Positions 22,181 to 33,404 of a stretch of 41,490 nucleotides of DNA are shown here, in pieces. The notes under the pieces are model-generated. The model did not search any database. It saw only the letters and a list, made by a program, of their open reading frames with translations, and was not told where the DNA came from. The position numbers were made by a program, and so were the translations under genes. Source of the stretch: Nemertoderma westbladi (taxonomy: Eukaryota > Xenacoelomorpha > Nemertodermatida > Nemertodermatidae); NCBI GenBank assembly GCA_032718475.1, contig JAUCBJ010004875.1:1-41490 (forward strand), read 5' to 3'. The first letter of the stretch is position 1. Each line of letters begins with the position of its first letter.

Positions 22181-22393
22181 ATCGGAAAGTATCAGATATT
22201 ATTAATTATTTAATTTTATTTATGTATAATATGTGTCGCAGTGTCGGTACAGCATTTCCATTTAGGTTACAAGTGTCCATCAGTTATAGGCTCATTATAA
22301 TGATATAATTCAGTTATATAACTCTACAGTTATCTGATAGAATGTCCTCTAATGACTGCAACTCTATTTGTTCCTTTAAACTTTTTGTTTCAG

Positions 22394-22696
22394 GTTTTAC
22401 CGTTTGAGTCGCAGTACAAGACGAACGAGACGTTCACATTGAGCAATGGAACCGGAGTCGGGCCAGTTCGGGCCGTCATCGAGTGTCTGTTTATCTTCCA
22501 GGACGGGACAGTGACCGAACTCAAAGAGGTCTACGCGATGTCCATATGGACTACCTTGGCCATCGTGTTTACCGCGTTGCTAACATTACACAGGGCCTAC
22601 ACCCTACTAACCGTGTTCATTCAGAAAGTAGAGAAGAACAACGAACGTAGAATGACTGGGTATTCCGCGTCTAGGCAATTCCAAAGGAAGAGATAG
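22394..22696 (+). CDS. Host gene exon E: membrane span, cytoplasmic tail and stop
   Basis: Acceptor TTTTTGTTTCAG at 22393; phase 0 entry matches exon D. It encodes VLPFESQYKTNETFTLSNGT (NET and NGT sequons), a further cysteine, then the hydrophobic span IWTTLAIVFTALLTLHRAYT and LLTVFI, a basic tail (QKVEKNNERRMTGYS) and a TAG stop at 22694-22696. The five exons give about 296 residues from 11116. The predicted topology is a type I or two-anchor protein with a small glycosylated ectodomain and a short basic cytoplasmic tail. The codons are markedly more GC-rich than the surrounding intron, which supports real coding. No family was recognised. Confidence 0.8.
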   Translation, partial: VLPFESQYKTNETFTLSNGTGVGPVRAVIECLFIFQDGTVTELKEVYAMSIWTTLAIVFTALLTLHRAYTLLTVFIQKVEKNNERRMTGYSASRQFQRKR

Positions 22697-24342
22697 ACTG
22701 CCAACTGGACGGGGTTGTAGATTACTGTATGTCAGGAGTCTTCTTCTTGATACTGCATTATTGATAAATATAGATAGACTTTACTAATTATTAATGATGT
22801 ATTGATGTCTTCAGAATTGGATAAAATTAGTAAGCACGTTAGAGGGTTGAACTAAACCAGCGTCATACGGTACTATTTTATCCTATTGGGCCATATAAGT
22901 AGGCCTACCGCTAGCCAGTTCAGCCACTCCCTCTGACACTTCTTTACTCATTTAATCACATTTTATATATAATTTTTAAGTATTCTAATTGTTAACAACT
23001 TTTTGTTATGTGTTGTTTTGGCATATATATACGGAAAAGGCTGAATAAGTAACAAGACCTCACCACCTGTAACTACTGATTAAATTTATGATTAACAATT
23101 ATTACATCAGTTGACAAATTTTAAAAACGGTATGATATATAGTGAAGTCAGGACCTAGAGCTAACGAAAAAAATGAAAGTAAAAGTACAAATATGTTTGA
23201 TATCATCAAATACAATGCATTGGTTACTTCCAAAGCAGAATCCAAACAAATATTTAGCTAATAAATTAAATAACACAATGTGATGGATTTTTCAATATTC
23301 CAAAAGAATAACAAAGAAATTCTGTCATTATGGTATGTTAACAAAGAAACTCTGTCTTTATGGTATGTTAACAAAGAAACTCTGTCTTTATGGTATGTTA
23401 ACAAAGAAACTCTGTCTTTAGATGCTGATTGGTGTTGTAGAAGATCAAGTGAGATTACTCCCGGATCTATTATTCCACGAAGTAGATTACAAACAAACTT
23501 GCAAACTTCGCCTCGTTGCTTCCTAATAAAGACAACAATAATATTTATAGAAACATTACATTTATTACAATATTGCATTAAGATTAAAATCAGATAAAGT
23601 ATTATATATATATCCCGGATTACGCCCCGGTGGCTATTATTGGTAAAATTGTCTGGCTTAGAGAGGTCATAATTATAGACATGTGGTAAATATAAACATG
23701 GTTAACATACAAATCCAGTTAAAATTGACGATATACGATATAGGGACAATATAGGTGGCTATAACATGTAAAATGGCAGAACTTCTAGAGGAACATGTGG
23801 TAAATAAAAATTAAAAGGTTGGTAAAAGGGTAACACCAGGACTTCTAAAATATTATAAAATGCACCAATCCAGTTAAAATAATGACTGTATATAATGGTA
23901 GCGTACAATCATTGTGTTATAGGTAAAATGGTAGGAAATATATTATGGTAAGACCAAGGATATATTAAATATATAAAAGATAAAAAGAAAATTTATTATT
24001 ATTATTATACCCTAGCAATACAATATCAAACGACCCTCCAATTTTATTTATAGGTGTGACCTTATAACAAAACAAATTAAGTAGAACCATGAATCTAGTG
24101 CTGTACTGTAGTAAGTAGTATGCGGTATTATGCAGCAAGTGGAAGTCAGAGTGCTGGAACTTGTTAAAGGTCAATAATAAAATAATAGATGTGTATCTCC
24201 TGGAACTGGTTAGTACACCCTGGAGTATTCTCCAGGAAGAAATGGAAAGCAAAGTAGGAAGAATTGAGGATTCACAAAAATAAATAAGTGGAATAAGTGG
24301 GTGGGAATGTACAGACAGCCAGGTCAGGCTTAACAAAAAAAA
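22697..24342. other. Intergenic, only minor repeats
   Basis: AT-rich. 23311-23420 has four copies of a 30-bp unit containing ATGGTATGTTAACAAAGAAA. 23628-23950 has two degenerate copies of a module with GGTGGCTAT and ATCCAGTTAAAAT. No gene is supported. A polyadenylation site for the host gene is not obvious. Confidence 0.6.
23311..23420. repeat. 30-bp minisatellite, four copies
   Basis: The unit TCTTTATGGTATGTTAACAA plus AGAAACTCTG repeats with almost no change. The open frames through it are repeat artefacts. Confidence 0.93.
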
Positions 24343-24436
24343 TACGTGCTACCACCATGTAATCAACACTTGGCTTGCTGTATTGAAATGTGCATTAAGA
24401 AGGTTATGCCGGCTTGTCAATAAATTTGCAACATTG
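24343..24436 (-). pseudogene. Scrap of the RTE-like LINE 3' end
   Basis: The minus strand carries ATTGACAAGCCGGCATAA and, further on, ATGGTGGTAGCA. These parallel GTTGACAAGCCGGCACAG and GTGGTGGTAGCA in the element at 19985-20090. Only the last codons and the 3' end survive. Confidence 0.65.
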
Positions 24437-24646
24437 AATTGAATATATTGAATATTGAATATATATTTATTTTCCACATTAAGATAATTATAAAATAATG
24501 CAAACACTTACATACAAGGGCCACAACCAACTGCAAAAAATAATGTACTCAACTACACAATGTGGTACAATTCAAATACATGAGAAAGTAATTAATAATA
24601 ATGGAATTAGTTGGTATAAGGAAGGGACTCGTATGTGTGAAAATGT

Positions 24647-24676
24647 GGGGGGTGGGGGGGGGGGGGGGGGGGGGGG
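24647..24676. repeat. G-tract (G6, T, G23)
   Basis: One of three long C or G runs in the window (with 12727-12745 and 16418-16440). It can form G-quadruplex structures on the G strand and is prone to sequencing length error. Confidence 0.95.
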
Positions 24677-24974
24677 TAGGGAGCTGCGACTTTTTGTTCG
24701 ATATAAAATTAATTTAAATATGATGTTAAATGTTGATGCAATATTATTTCACTGTGATTATTTTCATATAATATTATTGATATTTGTTTATATTTGCGAA
24801 AGCTAAAATAGACTTGAGTTTGAATTGAATGAATTAACTGAATACAACATAGTATTGCACAATAAATAATTAAATAATTGAATAATTAATTAAAGGGGAT
24901 TTAAAGAGTAATTAGAAGGCTTAAAGAAAAAGGTTTCATAAACCTAAGGATGAAAAAAACTGTTAATTTCCATG

Positions 24975-25450
24975 TGGGTGTAGATAGAACGATTTCACTT
25001 TTTGAAGAAAAATAGGCTTAGTTCTAATAGATCTTATTTTACTATCTAAAGCGTTCCAGATTAATGGGCCTTGCATCGCAACTGATTGGTGGGCTACATT
25101 AAGACGAACTTTCGGTATAACAAAAATTCCAGGTGAAGCTGCGCGAGTATTATAATTATGAATTGCAGAAAATTTAGTAAATAAATGTGATAATGTGATA
25201 ATGAGGTTAGAATGTTGTTGTTGATATCAAACATTATTTTACTTGAAATTTATATAAACAGTTGATGGGTTAAATATTTAATTTCCGATATATTGGCAGG
25301 GAAGATGCTTGATAATGGCTAAACGTCATTACCCTAATTATTTTATTGATTTTTATAAGTAAAGGTCTTATAATAGATGAATATGTACTTCCCCAAACAA
25401 TCAAACCGTAATTAATATAGGGGTAAGTAAATCAAATAAAATAATAATAT
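24975..25450 (-). pseudogene. CR1/L2-like LINE ORF2 C-terminal fragment
   Basis: Reading the minus strand from about 25450 down: INYGLIVWGSTYSSIIRPLL, then INKIIRVMTFSHYQASSLPI, a region with frame breaks, then YNTRAASPGIFVIPKVRLNV and QGPLIWNALDSKIRSI. This order (Y-x-N-Y-x-x-x-V-W-G, R-x-x-TFSHY, YNTR, G-P-x-x-WN-x-L) is the conserved C-terminal region of CR1- and L2-type LINE polymerases. Several stops and shifts make it non-functional. 24437-24974 downstream may be its 3' UTR or unrelated DNA. Confidence 0.75.
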
Positions 25451-26528
25451 ACGAAGAATATTCAGAGGAAATACATGTCGCAATCTATAAAAAATACCCC
25501 CGGATTTCGATATTTTTTAATATATGTATTGAATATTAGGGCGGTGCGTTTTTTACTTTTTTTCGATTTCATTGTTCTACCGGTGCACAAAAGTTGCCAA
25601 ATGGTAAAAAATATGGCAAAAAAATTTTATTAAAATTTCGTCTATATCTTCACGTATCCAAAGAGGGTTGAAATCCATCAAGTTGAGAGCCATCGCGATG
25701 CACCATAATGAAATTTAGAACAATATAACACATTGATGAAAGATCCATGGCTCAGGAAAGAACTTCCTGCATGCATCAAATGCCATCAAATGGGTCCAAA
25801 CTTAGTTAGATACCAAAATTTACATTTTTGGATCAATGGAACTAGTGCCACAGGCACATGGCCAGTACCTACCATTTGGCACAAGTGTTGATTATTCTCA
25901 ATTTTCGCGATGGCCAACTTTGATTTCTCCAACTGCATTAATATTATGCTCATTAGAATCGCAATGACCGATTTAGTGGGGGTAAACACCTTCAAAACAA
26001 ACATAGATAGAGCGAATAGTTCTTGAGATATCACAGAAAATGTGAAGTCCAGCACAAGTCTACATTACCGACTTGATGTGATATGGACAAATACACGAAA
26101 AATGATACTTTGAATTATCTCAAGAAATCAAGAATAGACCCATCACAGAAATGATCGATGTAGTGGGTGTAGACACCTTCAAAATAAGAGTAGAGTCATT
26201 AGTTCTTGAGTTATTTTACAAAATGTCAAGACTATATCCACCAATTAATACTTGATATTGAGTTGACCCATTCCACACATTTTGTACAAAAACTATAGTG
26301 AATTAATCACTACTCTTTAATTTTGAAGGTGCCTGTATACACTAAATCAATTTGTTGCAGTGATGTGTATATTTTTGATGCCTTAAGATAATTAGAAGTA
26401 ACATTTTTGAGTATTTGTCCATAAATCGGTAATGTTGACTTGTGCCGGATTTAACATTTTCTGCAATATTTCAAAAACTATTCGCTCTATGTTTGTTTTG
26501 AAGGTGTCTACCCCCACTAAATCGGTCA

Positions 26529-26637
26529 TTGCGGTTCTAATGAGCATCATATTAATGCCGTAGGAGAAATAAAAGTTATCCATCACCAAAATTGAGAAAA
26601 AGAGTCACTTGTGCCAAATAATAGGTTCTGGTCATGT
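26529..26637 (+). repeat. 109-bp direct repeat, left copy (putative target duplication)
   Basis: Starts TTGCGGTTCTAATGAGCATC and ends GGTTCTGGTCATGT. It matches 35438-35546 except at two bases (CCG or TCG, AGGT or AGAT). Both copies are internal sequence of the right arm of the hAT-like element, and together they bracket the LINE. The simplest reading is target duplication on LINE insertion. Confidence 0.85.
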
Positions 26638-26934
26638 ATATAATTCTCTATTTAATAAACACAAAAGAAAACACAAAAATTTACTTCCGGTTCACTTGCA
26701 CCAAATAAACATAAACATATGAACAACAAACTGACCAACAAACAAACTGACCAATAACCTACCTAAACCTATCAGAAATATTATTAACAGACGCTATATG
26801 TATTCAATGAAAGATTTTTACTAATATTGAAATTAATATGTAGTTCACATATCCACTTACGCCACAATGGGGAATATACTATCGAATCCAAGTTGATTAT
26901 ATTGTAAATAATTGTATTTTAAGACTTATTAATT

Positions 26935-27154
26935 CTAGTCATTAGGCTGTACAGTGTACATAAGATTACGTATTACTGCCGCACCATTCGGCATATAATT
27001 AGAGACCCACATTTCAGATGCACAGCAATACTTAGGATAACCCATAAGCAGCCTAAAAATGTTATTATAAGAGACTATAAGTTTGTTAAGACATGACTTA
27101 GGGTAATTGCACCATAATTGGGCTGTATATATTCCACTACTAAAAGAACGATAT
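26935..27154 (-). pseudogene. ORF2 C-terminal piece of the split LINE
   Basis: The minus strand reads YRSFSSGIYTAQLWCNYPKS, then KLIVSYNNIFRLLMGYPKYC and ASEMWVSN. This is the conserved region after the polymerase in CR1-like LINEs (S-x-Y-x-x-x-LWC, YNN-x-FR-x-L-x-G-x-P). It abuts the first base of the LTR element at 27155, so the insertion cut the gene here. Confidence 0.8.
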
Positions 27155-27462
27155 TGCGGCAATAGCGACTATGGTACCAGTACCGGCACTATATACTTTC
27201 ACTTTGATGACGACCGAGAGTCTGACTGCGTCTGTCATCTGTAGATACGTAGGCTATCAGTACCGACTGTCCTGTCTACCGGTATTATGTTTGGGCCTAG
27301 ATCCGTGTAGCCCAGTAGGCTACCTTTATTCGATATATACATTATATATTATTATACTCATCTGCTCTGGCATTACCGGTACATGTTTCGACTTTACAAC
27401 ATTGCCTGCACGGCGTCCCGATAACAGGTATGCGGGACCGAGAGTAGATTCCCCCACATACA
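27155..27462 (+). repeat. 5' LTR of element 1
   Basis: Starts TGCGGCAATAGCGACTATGG and ends CCCCCACATACA just before the primer site, so it has TG and CA ends and is 308 bp. A TATA-like stretch (ATATATACATTATATATTAT) lies near 27330. The first 123 bp recur at 31994-32116 with about two differences. Confidence 0.8.
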
Positions 27463-27474
27463 TGGCGCAGTGAG
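27463..27474 (+). promoter_or_regulatory. Primer binding site of element 1
   Basis: TGGCGCAGTGAG immediately follows the LTR end. TGG complements the tRNA CCA 3' end. I did not assign the tRNA. Confidence 0.6.
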
Positions 27475-27560
27475 TTTACCGTCACCTGTTACAGGGAGAA
27501 ACCTCTACGGGATCTCCAACACTACTAATTTGTTTCCTACGTATTTGATAATTTGGGCCC

Positions 27561-30500
27561 ATGCCGCAAAAACCCATGTCACCGCCCACGGCGGACAGCA
27601 GCAACGGCGACGAAACTATAGAAGCCCGAGGCGGCAGTCACACTCCTATCCGGATGGACGACCTCGCGCGTATTCTCGCCCAACAACAGACTGCTATGGC
27701 TCAGCTGCTGGCGCAACAGCAGGAAGATGCCAACCGTCGCCAGGCGGCCGCGGACGACCGCATTGCTCAACTCCTCGCGGCTTTACAACCCGGCGTGGCG
27801 GCGGCCGCCGCACCGGGACTGCCGGCGACCCAACCCACATACGCGGGAGCCGCTACGAACCCAGCTCCACGACGCCGGGTTATCGACATCTCCGCCATGG
27901 AGAAGATCGACGCGGACGTCGACTTCTCCTCGTTCCACCGGTGGAGGCAGGCGTGGAGGGTCCACGCCCACCGGCAGCAGGTCGCCACGTTCCCCAGGGC
28001 GGAGCAGGTTTACGCTCTCGTCGCCGCCCTGGGCAGCGACCTCCAGGAGACCATCCGCGTCACCCTCCAGGTTGACATCGAATCGGACGAGACGACCCCG
28101 GAGACGATCCTCGACGCTCTCCAGGCCCACCTCCGCTCCAAACTGAGCATCGCGATCGACGCCATCAAGTTTCACGAGCGCCGCCAAGGTGGGAACGAGG
28201 GGTTCGACTCCTTCAGGGTGGCCCTGTAGGACCTCGCGGACACCGCCGAACTCTGCGGCCACTGCCGGGACCGGCAGATCGTTACCCAAATCCTCGTGGG
28301 TGTGCGGTGCTCGGAGACCCGCACCGAGCTGCTCAAGGTGCTCCCGCAGCCAACCCTCGAGGACTGCGTGCGGATCGCGCAGAGTGTGGAGGCCAGCGAG
28401 AGGAACGACTCCATTCTGGCGAGCAGGAAACCGATCCACAAACTCTCCTCCTACAAACGCGAACGTTTGGTTTCCCAAACCCCGGCGGCCTCCCGCACCC
28501 CGGCGGGTTCTCGCTACTCGTCCCCCGACCCTTCCCGTCGAACCAATGCATCCAACAGTTGCGGCAACTGTGGGCGAAACCACGACAAGGGGAAGGACTG
28601 CCCCGCCAAGGGTATCACGTGCCACGCCTGCGGCAAGACGGGGCACTTCAAGTCGGTGTGCCGGTCTAAACCCGCACCCAAATCATCGAAGGTTTCGACG
28701 ATCTTCCGACAACGGAGCGTCCACAGCTCGGACAAAGACCGGACGACCAGCTGCGACCTAAACTACATCTCTGTCGATGTAACAAACTCGAGGACCAACC
28801 GGTTTATGGGACGGGCCCGCCACTCCCTCCCGGATAGCGGAGCGGCTGCCTCTGTCCTCAACGAGAAACTCTTCCTTCAACTCGGGGGTCGCCATGCCGA
28901 CCTCCTCCCGCTACGGGAAGACGACAAGTTCGAGGCGGCGAACCAGCTCCCCATGGCGGCCGTGGGGCGGTTCCCGGTGGAGCTCGAATACTTCGGGGCG
29001 AAGGCAATCACCGAACTGGTTATCTCCCCGGAGTCCGACGGTTTAATCCTCTCCAAGAGGACCATCCAGGACCTCGACATCCTCCCGCGGAACTTCCCGG
29101 CTCCCCTCCGCAGCCGAGGAACCGTCGCCTCCATCGCTCCATCCCCGGCGACCCGCTCCCGGGACGACTACCTCCGCGAGTTCGACGACGTCTTCGACGA
29201 CAACTCCGCCCCGCTCCCGATGATGCACGGCCCGCCCATGCACATCCTGCTGAAAGACGGGGCGACGCCGTTCCACGTCAACGGCGCGCGACCCATCCCG
29301 TTCGCGATGCGGGACGAGGTAAAGGGTCTCCTCGACAACCTGGAATGGAGGGAAGTCATCGCCCGGGTCGACGAGCCAACAGACTGGGCCCACCCGATGA
29401 CAGTGGCGAAAAAACCGGGGGGTAAACTGCGACTTTGCGTCGACCTCCGCCACTTAAACTCGCAGGTGCGACGTCCCTACTATCCCACCCCGAGTCCACG
29501 GTCGGCGGTGGCCGGAGTTTCTTCCACCGCCCAGGTTTTCTCGGTATTTGACGCCGCCAGTGGCTACTGGCAGGTTCCCCTGGACGAGGAGTCACAACTC
29601 CTCACAACTTTCGCGACTCCCTGGGGCCGGTACCGTCACACCCGCAGCGTCATGGGGCTCATCTCGTCCGGAGATGAGTTTAACCGGCGGGGCGACGACG
29701 CACTCCAGGGACTCCCCAACCTTATCAAGGTTGTAGATGACGTGCTCCTCTACAACGACACCATGGAGGAGCACCTGGCCAACGTCGGCCGGTTCATGGA
29801 GCGGTGCCGGACCCACGGCATTACGCTGCACCCTGGGAAGGTACAGTTCGCCCAGGCCGAGGTTCGGTTTGCTGGGTACCTCGTCGGCACCTCCGATATC
29901 AAGGCCGACCCGGAGAAACTGAAGGCGATTGCCGCCTTCCCCCACCCAGGGAACATTACTGACCTCCGCAGCTTCGTGGGACTCGTGGAGCAACTCGCTC
30001 CGTTCTCCGGCAACATCGCCGCCGCCATATCTCCGCTCCGCCCCCTCCTCAGTACGAAGGCGACCTTCACCTGGACGGGGGACCACGAACGGGCCTTCGA
30101 GGCCACTAAACTGGCGCTCACAACCCCACCGACCCTCGCCCCGTTCGACACGACCCGGGAGACCCGCCTCGTTACCGACGCCTCCCGGCTGAAGGGCCTC
30201 GGATACGCCCTCCTCCAGCGGTACAGGAAGGATTGGAGGCTGATCGAGTGCGGCTCGAGGTTCACCACCGACACGGAGTCCAGGTACGCCATGGTGGAAC
30301 TCGAGCTCCTCGCCGTCGTATGGGCCATCCAGAAGTGCCGGCTGTATCTTCTCGGCCTCCCCCACTTCAACTTGATTGTCGACCACCAACCGCTCGTCAC
30401 AATCATTGACAAGTATACGGTGGACGCCACAGACAACACCCGCCTCCAACACCTCAAGACTAAACTGGCCCCGTACCAGTTTACTACCACGTGGACCAAG

Positions 30501-31925
30501 GGGAAGGACCACGCCATCGCCGATGCGTTGTCCCGCGCCCCAGTCAATGACCCCACACCCAATGACATCGTCGATGATGGGGACATGGCGACCTACATCA
30601 GGGCAGTCACCCGCCAGTCCGCCGCCGACATAACCGGCTCCGACTTCACCCACCTCGCTGATCCCGTCCTCGAGGAACTCGCCCGAGTGGCTCGGGACGA
30701 CCCGGACTATAAAGCCCTACTCGCGGCCATTGAGTCGGGCTTCCCGGAATCCGGCCGGAAGGAACCGGCTGTCAACATATACTGGTCCGCCCGGGACCAG
30801 TTAACTTTGGACGGGGACCTAGCCTTATTCGGCCACCGTATTGTGGTCCCCACAGGGTCCCGGAAATCCACCCTCGCACGCCTACACGCGGCACACCAAG
30901 GGGTGGAAAAAATGCTACGTCGCGCCCGGCAGTGTGTATACTGGCCGGGCATCACCAACGACATCCGGACATCCGTGGGCGCCTGCAGCGTGTGTCTGGC
31001 CTGTCAGTCAAGTCAGACCAAGGAACCATTTCTGACGGAGCCCCCACCAACTCGCCCGTTTGAAGATATCTCGGGAGATTTCTTCTCACTCGACGGGAAA
31101 CATTTCCTCGCCACTGCAGACAGATATTCCGGATGGCCGGAAATCTACAGTTTCTCCGCCCCACCCACTGCTGCCCGGACAACCACCGCCCTGCGTGACT
31201 GGTTCGTCCGCTACGGGGTACCAACCCGCTTCCGGTCGGACGGCGGAACCCAGTTCACAGCAGCAGAGCTGACCAGCTTCCTGAAAGACTGGGGGGTCAC
31301 ACCGGTCACATCATCGCCAGAATACCCCCAGAGTAACGGGCACGCTGAATCAGCAGTGAAGGCCCTCAAGCGCCTACTGGAGAAGACTGGGGTGTCAACG
31401 ACCTCCGCCGCGTTTCAGGAGGGGCTCCTGGAACTCCGAAACAGCCCCAGGGAGAGTGGCTTCTCCCCAGCGGACATCGTGTTCGGCCATCCTATGAGGT
31501 CGCGCATTCCGGCCCACCACAGCGCCTTCGCTCGGACACTCCAGGAGACCCGGACGGAGCTAGACCGAGTGGCGCCAGCATTAAAATCAACCAGGACCGC
31601 CCAATACAACCACGGAGCGAAGGCCCTGGAACCACTCGCGGTGGGCACCAGGGTCCGGGTTCAACACCCGACCAATAAACGGTGGGAGCGCACCGGCACC
31701 ATCGTTGAGTCCGGTAAACACCGGAAGTATACTGTCCGGATGCCTTCCGGACGCACACTCATCCGGAACCGACGCCTACTTATTCCGGACACCGCCCTCC
31801 AGGAGACACCCACAGCCCCCAAACTCGTATGCTGGCGTGAACCCCTCATCGAAACTCAACAATTTGATAAACTTTCAGTTTCCAAATACCCGAGTCGGGT
31901 ACGTCAGCCACCCGACCGACTCTGA
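27561..31925 (+). CDS. gag-pol: Element 1 gag-pol polyprotein, one in-frame stop in gag
   Basis: Gag starts at ATG 27561. TAG at 28227-28229 interrupts after 222 codons, and the same frame then runs to TGA at 31925. Numbering from the methionine at 28296: zinc knuckles C89-C92-H96-C102 and CHACGKTGHFKSVC (109-122); protease DSGA (180-183); reverse transcriptase with D419 and VVDD (479-482); RNase H D628, E670, D696; integrase H864, H867, C897, C900 and D928, D982, E1018 (35 residues between the last two). Gag and pol share one frame, so no frameshift is needed. The stop sits in the capsid part and probably arose from CAG, or could be leaky. All pol catalytic residues look intact. Confidence 0.93.
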
Positions 31926-31984
31926 CATGAATTTTGATGAACGAATTTTAGCTCGGCACCGCCTCAGACGGCTAACCCGAGCTC

Positions 31985-31993
31985 GAAGGGGGG
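31985..31993 (+). promoter_or_regulatory. Polypurine tract of element 1
   Basis: GAAGGGGGG directly before the TG of the 3' LTR: the plus-strand primer position. Confidence 0.75.
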
Positions 31994-32116
31994 TGTGGCA
32001 ATAGCGACTATGGTACCAGTACCGGCACTATATACTTTCACTTTGATGACGACCGAGAGTCTGACTGCGTCTGTCATCTGTAGATACGTAGGCTATCAGT
32101 ACTGACTGTCCTGTCT
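31994..32116 (+). repeat. Truncated 3' LTR of element 1
   Basis: Begins TGTGGCAATAGCGACTATGG and follows the 5' LTR up to GACTGTCCTGTCT, then changes abruptly to LINE sequence. About 185 bp of the LTR are gone, together with the adjoining LINE segment, so one deletion removed both. Confidence 0.88.
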
Positions 32117-33161
32117 TTCCTTACAAATGTTTAATAATGATTGTAATCCTTTAACTGAAGGTGATATCAAAACAAGATCATCAGTGGATAACAAATGATT
32201 ACATAACAGGTTACCAATATAACACCCTATCGTAACTTTATTTAATTTAGTTGATAAGCAGTCCATATATACGTTGAATAAAAAAGGGCTCTAAATACTA
32301 CCCTGTCTACAGCCATTACTTACATTAAAAAAGACGATATCACACAGCCCCATCTACACGCAAATAATTGATGTACATACCAAAATACAATAAGTCTTAC
32401 AATATAATTAGGTACACCTCTACGTACTAAAATATCAAAAAGCTTATCATGGTTAATTCTATCAAAGGCTTTACTTGCATCAAGAAACGAAACAAACAGT
32501 TAATTGACGGTATTTATATAACATTTCCTTTAGAGAGTATATACACATATCAGCTGTACCTAACTTTGACTTGAAACCAAATTGGTTGTGAGACGTTTTT
32601 AAGTTATCCGCGATCCTATTTAGTATTATTCTTTCTAGAACTTTGGAGACAACGCTAGCTAATGCAATAGATCTATAATTATCTTTACTATTGAGTTTAC
32701 CAGTCTTGTCTTTAATTATAGGTACTAAAATTACGGTAAGTAAGGATGACGGGAGAAATCCATTCACCATAAAACCGGTAAACAGCGACGATAAAATCGA
32801 ATTAATTAAATCATTAGAAAATTTTAGGTGTTCTGCAAATATGTTTCAAACCCGCTAGATTTATTTTCACATAAAGATTCAATACTATCGTGTGTCCGAG
32901 TTCGCTCGACCTAGTAGTAGTACTATCGCGTACTTCGTCAATACTAACTAATATATAATTCATATCTGCACAGTTAAATTGGCTCGTGTTTCTAATAAGA
33001 CAATTAAATAAATCAAAAAAATGATTTCTCCAAAGGTTTGCTATATTTTCTGTTCCAGTTACACCATCAACAGGTGTTGGTAGTGGCATATTACTATTAT
33101 TTATTTTTTTAACTTCCTTCCAAAAGTCTCTGCTATTATTCGCAGAAAGTTTTCTGGCCAA
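32117..33161 (-). pseudogene. LINE ORF2 reverse transcriptase, broken
   Basis: From 33161 downward: NSRDFWKEVKKINNSNMPLP (spacer after the endonuclease), GVTGTENIANLWRNHFFDLF, a frame break near 32800, then LTVILVPIIKDKTGKLNSKD, NYRSIALASVVSKVLERIIL, FLDASKAFDRINHDKLFDIL, a break near 32335, then SNGCRQGS, and a catalytic box reading STDD at 32178-32189 where YADD is expected. The box change, several frameshifts and stops make it inactive. It joins the endonuclease at 33405 as one ORF2. Confidence 0.85.
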
Positions 33162-33404
33162 AATATCCTTACGTATTTGAGTTTCATGTCGCTTAGCAAT
33201 CCTTACGGCGTACTTAAGTCCTTACGGCGCACTCGAGAGGTGTACAGGTTCCGATTGTTTTAGGGCATTAACCACCGATTCGTAATAGCCCTCTAACTCA
33301 CAGGTATGATTAGTATTATATGATTAGATTTATATTAGTGCATAACAAAATATCGGCCGGCCTATTAATGGCTTTCAAATTAATACTGGTTTTTTTATTA
33401 TATG

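Larger units (their letters stand above)
27155..32116 (+). mobile_element. Ty3/Gypsy LTR retrotransposon (element 1), 3' LTR truncated
   Basis: The order is 5' LTR (27155-27462), primer binding site, a single gag-pol frame (27561-31925) broken by one TAG, polypurine tract, and the first 123 bp of the 3' LTR. Domain order protease, reverse transcriptase, RNase H, integrase places it in Ty3/Gypsy; the integrase tail (RVRVQHPTNKRWERTGTIVE) resembles Mag/K02A2.6-type elements. Base composition is strikingly GC-rich compared with the host DNA. The two LTRs differ at very few sites over the shared 123 bp, so insertion was recent relative to the LINE around it. Confidence 0.92.

Noticed and set aside
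24498-24806. Open frame with a glycine run
   Set aside because: Reads through a G homopolymer; no domain and AT-rich flanks.
27579-30653. Minus-strand open frames up to 353 codons within element 1
   Set aside because: Antisense shadows caused by the high GC of gag-pol; no motifs.
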